Assembly: GCA_977006965.1 (NCBI GenBank)
Contig: OZ345363.1
Span: forward strand, 620,001 to 684,000
Direction: 5' to 3'
Source: Phymatolithon calcareum
Taxonomy: Eukaryota > Rhodophyta > Florideophyceae > Hapalidiales
DNA: 64,000 nt
Part shown: in pieces, positions 29,923 through 40,755 of the stretch
How the letters are laid out: each line of letters begins with the position of its first letter
Numbering within the stretch: the first letter of the stretch is position 1
Notes under the pieces: generated by a model
Told to the model about the DNA's origin: nothing
The model's input: the letters and a program-made list of their open reading frames with translations, nothing else
Databases searched by the model: none
Program-made: the position numbers and the translations under genes

Positions 29923-30765
29923 TGCGCCGCCTGTCTCAACACCCCGGATTGTCGGCGACGATCATGCACAAGCGACGAAACGTTTTGCGAACACTTTGAG
30001 AGCACGTTTTGCTGAGCTTGGCGAGAGCTCTTCAACACACGGTGCCCAGTGGCACAGTGGATGTGAAACGGGCACTTTATGCTTTAGCCCAATTTTTTGT
30101 CTCATGGTCGAATGTGGAGCGGATTTGGCCCCTCTTTTTTGCAAAGTTTCATAACGGTTCATTTGGCAGATTTGACAATAATTAATCAAAAAATGATACT
30201 GCAGATTATGGGGCCAATAATTGCGAAAAATTGCTCCTGTTTCACGAAAGTGCGAATGTTCTCTCCCGGATTACGCGTGACGTGTTTCGATCTGTCACGT
30301 CGATGAATGCACAATTGTGTTGCCGCTGAGCACAGCTGTCTCGAAACATAGAAATTTGAGGATTTAACGATTCTGACAACGAGACACTCAGTGTGTGCCA
30401 GCGGACACCGGCGAGTGAACGAAGATGAGTTCCCGTGACTGTCGGAGGACACAGTATCATACTGTATAGTATTGTTGGAGGGCATGTTAGAAACAAATCA
30501 TCTGCTGGTTGATACTGTACTGTATCTATCTACCTTACCCTTCGGTTACTAACTTTATTTAGAGCAAATTGACTAAATTTGCCCTCCCAAAGTCATGCGC
30601 GCTCCCGACTTGCATCGATCGATCCGCAATATATCTTTTTGACCGTCGACGTATTTTTATGCGGCGTCGTTAGCTGTACTGTACAGTACAGTATGTATTG
30701 TTGACGGGTATTTGGTATACGCTTCCATAAAATGATGCAGTACTGCATCTTCACTCTCGTTTATC
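29923..30765. other. Intergenic region rich in TACTGTA words
   Basis: Upstream of the 2088-aa gene. At 30,500-30,520 there is TACTGTACTGTA, and at 30,674-30,691 a perfect 18-bp palindrome CTGTACTGTACAGTACAG. No gene is seen. Confidence 0.6.
30674..30691. repeat. Perfect 18-bp palindrome
   Basis: CTGTACTGTACAGTACAG equals its own reverse complement. It is built from overlapping TACTGTA/TACAGTA words that recur in the intergenic DNA of this window. Confidence 0.8.
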
Positions 30766-31740
30766 CTACAGTAACTTGAATCCAGTGTGTTGCAAAACGG
30801 TCATGGGGCCGACATCCTTGATGATATCAAGTTGCTCCTGATTTCGCACAAGGAGGCAGCCAGCAAACCCCAGGGAATTGACACTCATTCCCTGAAAGCA
30901 TTCTTCTCTCCTCGGGACTACAAGCATCCACTTCCTCGTAATCAACAAGTTGTACGGAAATGGCAAAGTTTCCGAATTTGTCTTCGGCTCGAAATTCTCA
31001 ACCTGTTTCATCACCTTATGCAACACTTCCGTGTACCTCGCCATAGACGTTTTCGCAGCCTCTTCGCACTCCATCTCGAAACAATCCGCCATATTCACAG
31101 CCGCATGCACAAACGCAAACTCCGGTACTTTGAATCCTTCTCCCCAACATGCCTTCCCTGCCAGAATGCATTCAAAGGGCGCTGTTCCAGGTACAACACC
31201 AGGTGCGAGCTGTCCAAGAACAATTTGCAGATGTTTGTGGTGTTGAGAAGCACCTGCAATACGACCAGCATTGTAGAACGCAAGCCCGTCCACTTCTTTA
31301 AGTACTCGCCAAAGAGCACGAAAGTCATGCACGGTGAGCAAACTGTTCTGCTCCTCGTACTCGGCGGTGACGAGCAGAACGTGATCGTCGACAACATTGA
31401 ATTTATTGAGGAGAAGCACATGAGCCGGGGGAATATTTTGCACGAACATGGCTGGATCATACGGCAGAAATGGGTTAAATCGTTCCTTGGCCGGCCCATT
31501 CTTGTCACCTACCGATTTCGTTGGATCGCGTTCCTTCGCCGCTGCATCTTTGCGAGTCAAATTCTTTAGCACCCGAACGGCAAAGTTGAGATCCGAATTG
31601 ACTCCGCCGACTGCATTTCCGAACGCAGACACGAGTTCCACGTCAGTTTCTATCGGTTTGAGAGTGCCGAGTTGCAAAGCGGAGGCTGCCGCCGCACGGA
31701 CCCTGTTGAGCATTGTTTCGACAGTTGCACAGGTCTGCAT
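30766..31740 (-). CDS. Ap4A phosphorylase / ATP adenylyltransferase (Apa1/Apa2 type)
   Basis: 324 aa from ATG 31740, intronless. The family splits diadenosine tetraphosphate with phosphate into ADP and ATP and can act as an ADP/ATP adenylyltransferase. Signatures: NPFLPYDPAMFVQ (residues 89-101), typical of the family's nucleotide-binding N-terminal part; and GASQHHKHLQ (163-172), the HIT-like catalytic histidine motif with the nucleophilic His. In the C-terminal domain are RKWMLVVPRREE and VNSLGFAGCLLV, matching the 'W-x-x-x-vPR' and 'NsLGFaG' blocks. Length is that of yeast Apa1/Apa2. Location is likely cytosolic, as no transit peptide is evident. Confidence 0.93.
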   Translation of the reverse strand: MQTCATVETMLNRVRAAAASALQLGTLKPIETDVELVSAFGNAVGGVNSDLNFAVRVLKNLTRKDAAAKERDPTKSVGDKNGPAKERFNPFLPYDPAMFVQNIPPAHVLLLNKFNVVDDHVLLVTAEYEEQNSLLTVHDFRALWRVLKEVDGLAFYNAGRIAGASQHHKHLQIVLGQLAPGVVPGTAPFECILAGKACWGEGFKVPEFAFVHAAVNMADCFEMECEEAAKTSMARYTEVLHKVMKQVENFEPKTNSETLPFPYNLLITRKWMLVVPRREECFQGMSVNSLGFAGCLLVRNQEQLDIIKDVGPMTVLQHTGFKLL

Positions 31741-32941
31741 TGATCGCCGAGCGTAAATCAGATTCAGATTGGGTACTGCAGAGGAGAGTGCTCCACTGGT
31801 CCACGCTTGTTTTTCATTATGTAAGCAAAGTGGTCACGTTGATGAATTGTTTTTGAAACTTTTCCAAAATATAACGGTCACTCGGCAGGACAGCAATATT
31901 TTATATCAAAATTTTTTTTTCGCAGGACAAGCATTCCCCGGCCAAACTAGTCCAACTATGATGCAACGGCTATTCAAGAAATCAGAAATTATTTTGATAT
32001 GGTTACTTCAGGGACGTGAGGGTGCACTAACCGACACCAATCAACTGCGCCCATGGACTCTTCGAATAGTATGCACGCCATCATGGCATACAGAGCAACA
32101 ATGTGGATGTAAGCCTCTAGCAACATACAGTGTACACATGCTGTATAAAACTGTGCGCTGTCCATACAATACAACTTGTAAGCTGGGTCCGGTCCTTCGA
32201 GGGACCAATCGAGGACCGGAAATTGTCCGATCGAGTCCGGCGTGAAACGTGTGAGCATTACAGTCGCCGTTTTCCCGCAGAGTTTTCTCGGAATAGTTCT
32301 CTTGTATAAAGTTCCTGCAGTATGGTTTCGCGACGGAACGGCCTATTTATGAAACATTTTTCACAATTTGAAGCCTGCTTATTGGCCAAATTTCCTTTTG
32401 CCGCTCTTTAACCCTTGTTTCCAACGTGTGCGCTTCCGCAGAACGCTTACAGTGCGTTCTGCATGAAGATATTCAGTGCTCTCCTTCGGATGTCTTTCTT
32501 CTATTCATGAATTTCGTCTTCATGAAATAAAACAGAACACTGGCTCGAGCATATCCATACGCTTCCTCTGCATATCACACTGAAAGATCTCTTTCACGTG
32601 CCAATCCTGTGTCAATTCTGTTGGCAATTTTCCATTGGTGCACTGCTCAAAGTTGAAGATTGCACGGAGTGATGCGTCACTAAACTGCAGACGACTGAGT
32701 CTTCGAAGTGGAGATGGAAGATGCCATTCTCTCAGATAGCCCTTGAATTTACGACAAACCCCCGTAGCCCTTCGATTTTTCGCGGTGATGGCAAGAGACC
32801 CCCGTGCGTGACATCGGCCCACAGTTTGCTATTGTAGATTGATGTACTCCTCATCGCTATTGACCCCTTCGTGCTTCAGACCAAAAGTCCGGACCTACCA
32901 GCACACAATCGTTTTATCGAAATTGCTGAGAGCTGCAGGTA
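31741..32941. other. Gene-free stretch
   Basis: Contains the presumed Apa promoter and a hairpin at about 32,187-32,217 (CCGGTCCTTCGA..ATCGAGGACCGG). The ORFs are short and unconvincing. Confidence 0.45.
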
Positions 32942-33780
32942 TCTGGATGATGATGATTGCTTTATTCCCCGAAGAGGCTAGCACGCCTAGAAGGCTTCAT
33001 TTGACTGATTCAACTTTCTGAGGTCGGAAGCGTTTGTCATAGCCGATTCGATATCTTGGTTTGGAATATCGCTCAGGAGAGAGGAGTATGCTCTGGGTGC
33101 GCATTGTAGCATTATCTTGCGGACGAGCCTCTTCTCATCCGTGCGTAAAACATATCCTAACCATCCCCAGCGACGGTCCTTAATCTATTGTATCACCGGC
33201 AATGAGGGTTCTCTTGCTCCTTCAGCTATAGTTCTTTTCGTCATGGCGGCCAGCGTCTTCGATGCGGTACCGTTAAGCTTTTTCAGTATTGGATTCGTGA
33301 GATTCTAGGTTTCAAATCCGTATATCAAAGTCGAGACAACGGAAGCTCTCCAGAAACGTAAACGAAGCGGGAGTGGTAGTGACATATTCGTGAGTAGTCT
33401 ACAGAGCCTTTTGAAACGTGATTTGGCAAATTCGATACGATAGGTAACGGGAGTCATAGGGTCTGCTGCTCCTAATTGCATTGTTCCCAAGTACTTGAAG
33501 TCCATTACATTCTCAAGAGTTTCAGCTCCTATTTTCAACTTTTCCATTTCGTTCAGCAGTTCATCTTGTTTCTTACGACGGACAATCTTTCTGCCGCGGG
33601 TCCGTACGTGCTGGGCACCTTCGGCTTTGTTCATCGTCAAGGCAGTGAGGCTCACGCACCTCCCCATCAAAGTACTCTACAGATACTCTTTTAGGTATCT
33701 GGATGCCCATTGGTGTCGCAAAAGTCTTTAACGTGTGGAGCGCGCGATTGTGGCAGGAGTGGAGTAGTCCCACGAGGCCG
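32942..33780 (-). mobile_element. 5'-truncated LINE with C-terminal reverse transcriptase region (defective)
   Basis: Reading 33,670 to 32,987 on the minus strand gives the end of a non-LTR reverse transcriptase. It includes ENVMDFKYLGTMQLGA, then PLPLRLRFWRASVVSTLIYGFET (the 'FxYLG' and 'LxYGxExW' blocks), then RRWGWLGYVLRTDEKRLVRK, the usual 'RLRWLGHVLR' segment, and a stop at 32,987. Two in-frame stops break it: a TAG where Trp is expected after GFET, and another before the RRW segment. The 3' end carries GCAATCATCATCATCC. Sequence further upstream (to about 34,050) has weak RT-like pieces in shifted frames, so the true 5' limit is unclear. Confidence 0.8.
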
Positions 33781-34453
33781 CCTCATTCTGTGCAGCATAG
33801 GACAGGCAAGGTAAGATATCTTCAGTGCTATATTGACCAGGTAACACCGCTTTGAAGATATTGACGATCGTTTTGCCACGGAAAGAATCGGATTGTTTTA
33901 ATTGTCCAACCAACACGGAAAAGTGCAGGCTGCAGGAGCTCATACGACAATGGGGCAAAAAAAACTTCAAGCAAGGAGGACCATACGGGTTCTCGTGAAT
34001 CACACACACCGTATCGACGTCCATGAGGATGCTGCGAAAACGTCTGCATATCATTTACCTAAACTCCAACACGAAAATAACCTCTACACTCGAGCAAACG
34101 AACATCACTGGATAAGAGAGCCTCTGTTCGTCCACCTACGTGAGACCAAGTTCAGTCTTGGATTGGATTCTAAATAACGGTGAATATAGACCTCTCCTTC
34201 ATCTGCCAATATCCGCCGTCAACCCTGTCAAAAACATCTCCATCGCTCTAAAGCATTCGTAAAATTCTAGGCAGACGGAAAAACGATATGCGCACACAGC
34301 TTCCACATGAAAGCGAAGAGCTCCCCGTGCTCTACGCGTTCTCAGAGACAACCGCGGGCGTTGTAGCCCAAGTGAACATGCTTTGACTAAGAAAAACCTA
34401 GACAGAAAGCCACGAAAAGGATACTAGGAGCACATGACCCATTTAGTTGCCCA
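33781..34453. other. Decayed sequence, possibly more of the LINE
   Basis: A 108-codon minus-strand ORF (33728-34054) contains protein-like sequence, but I cannot match it to RT motifs with confidence. Confidence 0.3.
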
Positions 34454-34825
34454 TCAGCCATTTCTACGATCCTTACCAAGGCTGCGTCTCCTTCCACAAG
34501 CTATCAAGTGAACGAGTGCACGGCTCCCCCTGTTGAGCACCGCCTCGGTCGAAGACAGATCAGAAGACAAGAGAGTGGGAAAACTTTTTTCCTTGTCCAT
34601 AGGGATCCGTTCGCCTAATTTAAAATGCTTGAGAAAACCCATCGGCACCAGGAGAAAACGGTTTCTGGATCGCGAGCAATCGCACGCACAGAATGAGTCG
34701 TAGATGATCTCGGCAGGGCCAACATCCAATTGAATCTGGAGATACTTGAAGAGGACGGATTGCAATCTACGCTTTGCCCCACCTATCAGTCCAGGTGAGA
34801 CCTGGAGCATGCATCCAGTCGGCAC
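34454..34825 (-). other. Unidentified ORF
   Basis: 123 codons with protein-like composition (FKYLQIQLDVGPAEIIYDSF, NRFLLVPMGFLKHFKLGE). No recognised domain, splice signal or promoter. It could be a decayed gene fragment or part of a transposable element. Confidence 0.25.
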
Positions 34826-35841
34826 GATGTAATTACTCCCTAAGATACTTAGGGATCTGCATAATTATTACTCAATTAAAAAGTTGAGGAATTCACAAGC
34901 GTGCTGGCCAAATCTGTCAATGATCGAGCACGTAGACAAGGTGATTGTGTTGCTGAGCAATTATATTAGATAATCTTTCTGCGGAGGAGTAAGAGTACAT
35001 ACCGTATAGTACGTAGAAGGGAATATAACAAAAACCTGACACGCAAAAACCAAGACTGCTCGCTCCCGCAGCGATGTTTAACCTAAGATGCCATTTTTAG
35101 CTTCTGTGAGGTGTTTCTTACCTTCCACACATCAGCTGTATGTAAACTAACGACTTTGACTGTTTTTTCTAAAAACTGTGATCGTGGTTTATGACCTCAT
35201 GAGAGGATGAGGTTGTCAAACTAAGTCTAACGATCTCATCACTTCATGCATACACATCTAAACTTTGAACTCCATGATCTGGAACGCGGGGTACATTTCC
35301 TATTGGACGTTGCTCGAAGAAACAGGTGGCAAGTTCCTTCATGACGTGGCTGCTTGCTTACTGCGTCTTGCTGCACAACCAGCAGTGAGCCAGTATGGAC
35401 GAAGAAGATGGTAACTGCGACAATGAACTCAACATCCATGCAGACGATCTCCGTTTCACCAGCATTGCAGATGCCTCTACATGATGCGCGAACGAGAACA
35501 GTGAGATGAAGTCGGACTTGCTGCATCTCTCTTGCCCATGCTTACAAACTTTACGCGAGTATTGCAATGCAATTTTTCCACATCCATCATTCTCTCTGCA
35601 AGCAGGGCCGGGACGGGGAGGTGGAGAGGGAGAGGGAGTGACAGACAAATTTGGGCAATGCATGTGTACAGGCAGCGCCGAAAAGCGAGGATAAAAAGTT
35701 GATCGAAATTTTCATTTAGTTAAGTTCCCGAAAAGAATAATCATTTCTACCCGCAACACACAGCAGAGCTGCACATAGCATTCCCTATTTCAAAACTGCA
35801 ACGACCTAACCTTCACGAGCTTGTATTCCCCAAGAGCGCGA
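34826..35841. other. Gene-free stretch
   Basis: AT-rich to 35,200, then mixed. No convincing ORF, RNA gene or repeat is seen apart from a purine-rich run near 35,610-35,640. Confidence 0.4.
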
Positions 35842-36084
35842 TCACCATGACGAGAGCTCGACGCCCATGCCGGAGCGGTACGTGGCAGCTCCGAGCGGCA
35901 TGCGCTTGTAACGCACGGCAAATTCCTCCTTCGTGCTCGGGCGGAGTGCGCGTTCAAGCGACCGTTGTCGCTCCACTTTCTGCTGCTGCTGAGCTTTCGG
36001 CGCTTGCCGTGGCGAGGGCGGTGCAGAAGACGCGACCGCGGAGACGGGGCGGAGTGCCACGGGGAGATAGCTGTGAAACCACAT
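35842..36084 (-). CDS. Small 80-aa protein, possibly organelle-targeted
   Basis: ATG at 36084 to stop at 35842. The N-terminal half (MWFHSYLPVALRPVSAVASS) is hydrophobic/basic without acids, like a mitochondrial presequence. The second half, KVERQRSLERALRPS then EEFAVRYKRMPLGAATYRSG, has the look of a conserved small protein. A TATA-like TATATAAGC lies about 110 nt upstream on the same strand. An overlapping plus-strand ORF (35847-36122) is Arg/Ala-rich and looks like a shadow. I do not recognise the family. Confidence 0.45.
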   Translation of the reverse strand: MWFHSYLPVALRPVSAVASSAPPSPRQAPKAQQQQKVERQRSLERALRPSTKEEFAVRYKRMPLGAATYRSGMGVELSSW

Positions 36085-36193
36085 GGAGCACAGGACAGTT
36101 GACAGTCAAATCGGCAAGGTGAGCACTGGTTGCTAAGGGGCTGAACGAACTACTCTGCCGTCCCAGGCTGCCGACAATGGCAAGTACAGTAGC

Positions 36194-36203
36194 GCTTATA
36201 TAG
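36194..36203 (-). promoter_or_regulatory. TATA-like element for the 80-aa gene
   Basis: TATATAAGC on the minus strand, about 110 nt upstream of the ATG at 36084. The core is partly palindromic, so the direction rests on position. Confidence 0.4.
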
Positions 36204-36414
36204 AGAACCGTGCGTACATAAAATTATGGAAGGTGAGTAATCGGTGAGCGTGCACAGCATGCAAACAAGGGACGAAATTCACCCGCTGCATGACACAGAG
36301 CTTGCAGCAATTGGCCGAATGACGGACCGTTGATTTACACGTCGTGAGGAGGAACCGACGTCGACGACGGGCGCTTGAGGAGGCCCTGTAATTGAGCCAC
36401 GTAAGCACGAGCTG

Positions 36415-38279
36415 GCCGAACCGTTTTTTGTACTCTGCAGCCAGTGATCGACTCTCTCCAAGAACAATTCGACCTCCCTCTCCACGTCTGGTACGCAGAC
36501 GATGGGTCCATTGTTGCCCCAGTGCACCTCGCACGCACAGTGCTCTGCACGCTGGCGAAAGAGTGTGCCAAGTACGGCCTGACACTGAACCTCCTCAAAA
36601 CCCGGGCATGGTGGCCCACAATGACGAGCGACTACCTGCGTCAGCTTCCCTGTGCCCTCCAATGGGACTCTGAAAGGAAACCGAATACTGGAATTACGCT
36701 GTTTGGCGCCGCAATTGGCACAGACGGATACGAAGCTGCCGCTCTTGATACGCGCTCCAAGGAAGTTCAGAAGTTATTGGAGAACATATCCCTGATACGC
36801 CACCCCCAGGTCGGCTACCGACTGCAACGATACTGTGCTAGCCACCCTAACGTAGTCTACACTCTCCGATGCCAGCCCCCTTCACCACTTGCGCTGTCAT
36901 GTGAAACGCTCGACAAAATCTTCGCTGAGGGATTCGCTCATGTGCATAGGCTTCCGGTGGAACAACTCGCAGCTGGTACCACGGCAAGAAGACTACTACA
37001 CCTCCCCATTCGGAAAGCAGGAATGGGCCTTCTATCCTCGTCCACCACACGGCACGCCGCTTACATTGCCTCCGTTGTGGACACGACAGAGCTAGTTACT
37101 GAACTTCTGGCACAGGCACCCCCTTACTCTCCAATTGACGCTCTTCATCCAGTCATGAGCCAGATGCATTCTGAGGTCGCGGATATCTCTAGCGATCCGA
37201 AATATTGGATTCCAAACTTGCTAGCGCGATCTTCTGCCAAGAGATCTGATGGGTTTAACCCATCAACACAGAGATTCCTTCTCGACGCCGTTCACAACGT
37301 GTCATTTGATTCCCTTCTTCCGCCTCGCCGACCCATGCACTTCCCACGCCCCACTAGCTTCTCGGGAATCCAGCACCATGAGTTGCAAACATTGCGTGCG
37401 CATATGCTCCAGAACGCCACAGAGGACGCCAGCAGAGTTCTCACCATGACGCCAAGCCTCCGAATGCGAACCAGGCTCACACCGGCCATCTGGAAAACGA
37501 CGATACAGCGGCGTCTCCGCCTCCCCCTATTCCCCTCCTCAACACCGCAACACCCCACTTGGTGTCCCTACTGTACCACATACACACGGCATGGGAACGA
37601 GAACCCCTTGCGGAAAAGACGGCACATTGATATCTCGAAGCGTAGACGTAACTCACAAGACTCGCAACGACTTGACGTCTACGGGGATCACGCAAGTGTA
37701 TGCAACAGGGGGAGCACTGGCTACACAAGACGACACAACAGCCTGCTGAGCAGCATCGCATACATCCTCTACGGAGGAAATCAGTCTGAAATGAAATACA
37801 CATTTGAACCCAAACGCGTTACTGGCGAGGCCCGGCGGCGACCGGACCTCCTCATCGAACCACGTGCTCATGGGGCAGGGAATTTAAATAACCACGTTGC
37901 GGTAGACGTAACGTTCACCAGCCCATATGCCCCATGCAACCTTCCGCAGACTACGAAGGACACAACGTCAATACTAGTCCGATTAGATGACGCAAAAACC
38001 GCCAAGTACGCACCTGTTCTCAAGAATCGGATTCCGCCTGTGCAGTTCTTTCCGTTCGCCGCGACTACCAACGCCGTTCTCAGCCCTAGCGCGCACGATC
38101 TGATCGAGAAACGTGCAAGACAGAGAGCATGCACTAGCGCGCTCCCTGAAGGTGTGCTCAGAGAAATATTTGTTACGCAAATTACGTGCGCCATACACGA
38201 ATACGTGAGCCTGGCAATCAATGCACGGAGACCTAGGACCGAACGTCCAGAGGCCTGGCCTCCGGACCCCGGTGACTGA
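36415..38279 (+). mobile_element. Retroelement: reverse transcriptase C-terminal half, zinc knuckle and restriction-like endonuclease
   Basis: A 611-codon frame from 36444 to the TGA at 38279. It opens just upstream of the RT catalytic box: QPVIDSL then VWYADDGSIVAP (YADD). A long thumb region follows. Then come WCPYCTTYTRHG and VYGDHASVC, a C-x2-C..H-x4-C knuckle; RRHNSLLSSIAYIL; and RRRPDLLIEP with HVAVDVTFTSP. These last are the PD-(D/E)XK endonuclease residues of LINEs that use a restriction-like endonuclease. RT blocks before YADD are missing; the sequence upstream of 36,415 hits stops, so the copy is 5'-truncated and not autonomous. The surviving ORF itself is open, which suggests a fairly recent insertion. 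It is not the same family as the LINE at 33 kb. Confidence 0.82.
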
Positions 38280-40047
38280 TACTTAGGACCATTCAAGTGT
38301 CATACCTTCTAGCGGAAGTAAAAAGTACTGTAAAACTATCATACGGTGCGGTCGATCTCAAACACAGGGCGGTATGATTTGTGCTTCCAGCACGAACATG
38401 CGGGTCGCCTGCGTACAGCCCCATACGGACACCAATCCGCCGCCGGGTGCTGTGTTGGTGGCCTTCGCCGTCTGTCCGTCCGCTTGAATTGGCACTGAAT
38501 CTTCAAACTATCCATGGTTGTGAATCTGAGGAAAGATTCCCAAACCCGGACCTTGGCCTCACATCGTGTCGCCTGCGGGTCATGGCCGTCGACTGGTTTT
38601 CCAGATCGTCTCTGCTGCTATCACGACCTTTGGGCTTATTGGCGTCTGCTGCAAAACTATGAGCAAGCATGCGTGCTCGCGCGGTAGTTTGAAACCTTAA
38701 CGACGTGCGCGGCCTATCTAAGCAAAGCAGAATGCAAGTGCCGAAGAGAATGTCGCTCACTTTCGCGCCAATTGTTTGTTGCCTGCCGCGGCATACTTTT
38801 CCTCGCGCACATTACACGCACCGAAACTAGCATCACACCCCGAACTATTTGCCCTTCCATGCAATTGTGCGTTGCATGCCGCGGCATACTCTTCCTCGAG
38901 AACATTACTCGCACAATTTGTCCGTGAGGATGATGTGGTGCAGCGGAAGCGGAACCAGGTGCTTCTGTCGGCCGCTCATCGTCTCCGTACCTTCCGAGCA
39001 GTGCAACATGTGCGAGGATGCACACACAGGCGTTCGCGTAGCTGACGCACTGCAATAATTTCCGCTGTAATCGGAATGTGTAGTGAGGCGGGGAGGGGGG
39101 GGGAATTCACCGTCGAGTCTAGTCTGGAGATCTTCGCGAAGCGATAGTGCGCGCATTTCGTGTTCACCATTTTACGCATGGTCGAGTCGTGCAAAGGTTG
39201 TGCGGATGCACATGGCGAGAAACAGGAAAACATCGAGCCATGTGGATTTCCATTGATTTGGGAATCCTGTACAGGAGTAATCTGCGCTCAGGTTGTGCCG
39301 GGAGGAAGGTGCGTTGCCTGCTCAATATGTAAGAGTTGCGCAGGTACTAATAAGCTTATGGCAGGAGTAACTATCAATCCAATCTCCAATATTGTGCAGC
39401 GCTGTCCGGAGCTAAGCCATTGCAATGATGCTGTTCGTATGTGATCGAAATCGGAGGCATGAGAGCAATTCGCGGAATTCTCTCTTTCCCGTCTTTCTCT
39501 ACTGTGCTGCTCAAATTTTGCTTCCACTTGAAGCGGAATACTGTACTACACTTAGTATGCCGATTACAGTACAGCTGTACTGTACTTCCATCCACTTCTC
39601 CACGGTATGACACGTGCGGCGTGAAGCGGTTGTCATTGTTGACGAATTTGACTATGGGTACAGTAATTGTATCTCACGGCATAGACCGTCTACGGCAATT
39701 GCACCTACTCGAGCAATAAAACTTTCGCCTGGCGAGGGAACGTCCACGTACATGAAAATCAATAAGGTAGATTCTTTACATGTGTTGCAGGCTGGATCGC
39801 ACGTCATCATTATGTCCCTGCTTCTAAGACATCCACCACGGGGATGCACCGAAATCGGTTGGTATAGGATCACTTTGGTGGTGTACACGATAAGGGCAGC
39901 TGTTTGGGAAAAGTGAAAATGGGGACAGGTTCGGGTGAGGGCAGATGTAGCGCTGCCGCTGTGCGGTACAGTAGACTGCAGACACAAGGAGGAAAATGAG
40001 TTATGCCGGAGCAGGGGATAGTAAGACCCTGGCCGGACGTCGTTGCG
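38280..40047. other. Gene-free stretch with short repeats
   Basis: Holds the direct repeat at 38,767-38,913 and several TACTGTA/TACAGTA words (38,324; 39,540-39,590; 39,658). A GC-rich G-run is at 39,089-39,107. No gene is seen. Confidence 0.45.
38767..38913. repeat. Two direct repeats of about 53 bp
   Basis: 38,767-38,820 and 38,861-38,913 share the pattern CAATTGT..GTTGC.TGCCGCGGCATACT.TTCCTCG.G.ACATTAC.CGCA. The spacing between starts is about 94 bp. Confidence 0.7.
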
Positions 40048-40127
40048 CAATCTGGGACACAGCACCGAAGATATGGCCGCTTTGCAATTGCAAAGCGCGC
40101 ATATCTTTCGTGCTGTGTCCCAGATTG
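40048..40127. repeat. 80-nt near-perfect hairpin
   Basis: Two 40-nt arms, 40,048-40,087 and 40,088-40,127, pair at 36 of 40 positions. The four mismatches form two 2-nt internal loops (arm positions 19-20 and 29-30). There is no spacer; the apex is TTTGCAATTGCAAA. As RNA it would fold like a small-RNA precursor stem. As DNA it is a palindrome of the sort made by foldback elements or inverted duplication. No ORF explains it. Confidence 0.85.
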
Positions 40128-40755
40128 ATTCGCGGGTCAGTGACCGACTTGAAATTAATCGTGCATTACTGTACAGGAAGCAGAAAGTACAATCCCCCGG
40201 GACAATTATCTTCCCCAGTACCTTCTCATCACTTCTTTCTTGCGGGGCACATTCCACACGAACTCTAAGCAGGCGATACCAGTCTGCAGCAGCATACTAT
40301 CATAGCGCAACCAAACCCAATATGTTCAGAAAAGACGGAAGGCAGCTGATGTAGAAACATGCATTGACTTCCAGTCTGTTATGCAGCATAAAGCCTGAGA
40401 GACGCGCCTCGTAAACGATTCAAAATAAGCTATGTCCATGACCCATTCTGCTCTTGGTGTGATTTACTAATTCTCCCAAACCTCTTGCGTGCCTGATATG
40501 GACGCATTCAGAATACCCTGCGAGTGGACCGAATTGCGGTAATTCCGTGTGTGTTATGGACGTGGTCTAATGTATCCTAAAACGGTTTACTGCTAAGTAT
40601 CTGATTTGGAATCAAATTTTGGAACATAGTGTGTGAGAAACTACATTCCCCTGGCGGCACTCACATTCCACAAAAAACTGCACCTCACTGCTTAATGAGC
40701 AGACGACAGAAGTTCACCAACGTTCACGCATGAGGTCACCTTAAGCAATTTCAAC
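40128..40755. other. Gene-free stretch upstream of the C2-domain gene
   Basis: Presumably contains that gene's promoter. No clear TATA box. Nothing else is seen. Confidence 0.4.

Noticed and set aside
30787-31569. 260-codon plus-strand ORF
   Set aside because: Antisense of the Apa1/2 gene.
39652-40257. 201-codon minus-strand ORF
   Set aside because: It spans the 80-nt hairpin and has no protein-like features. Composition looks random, with many Cys and Ser.
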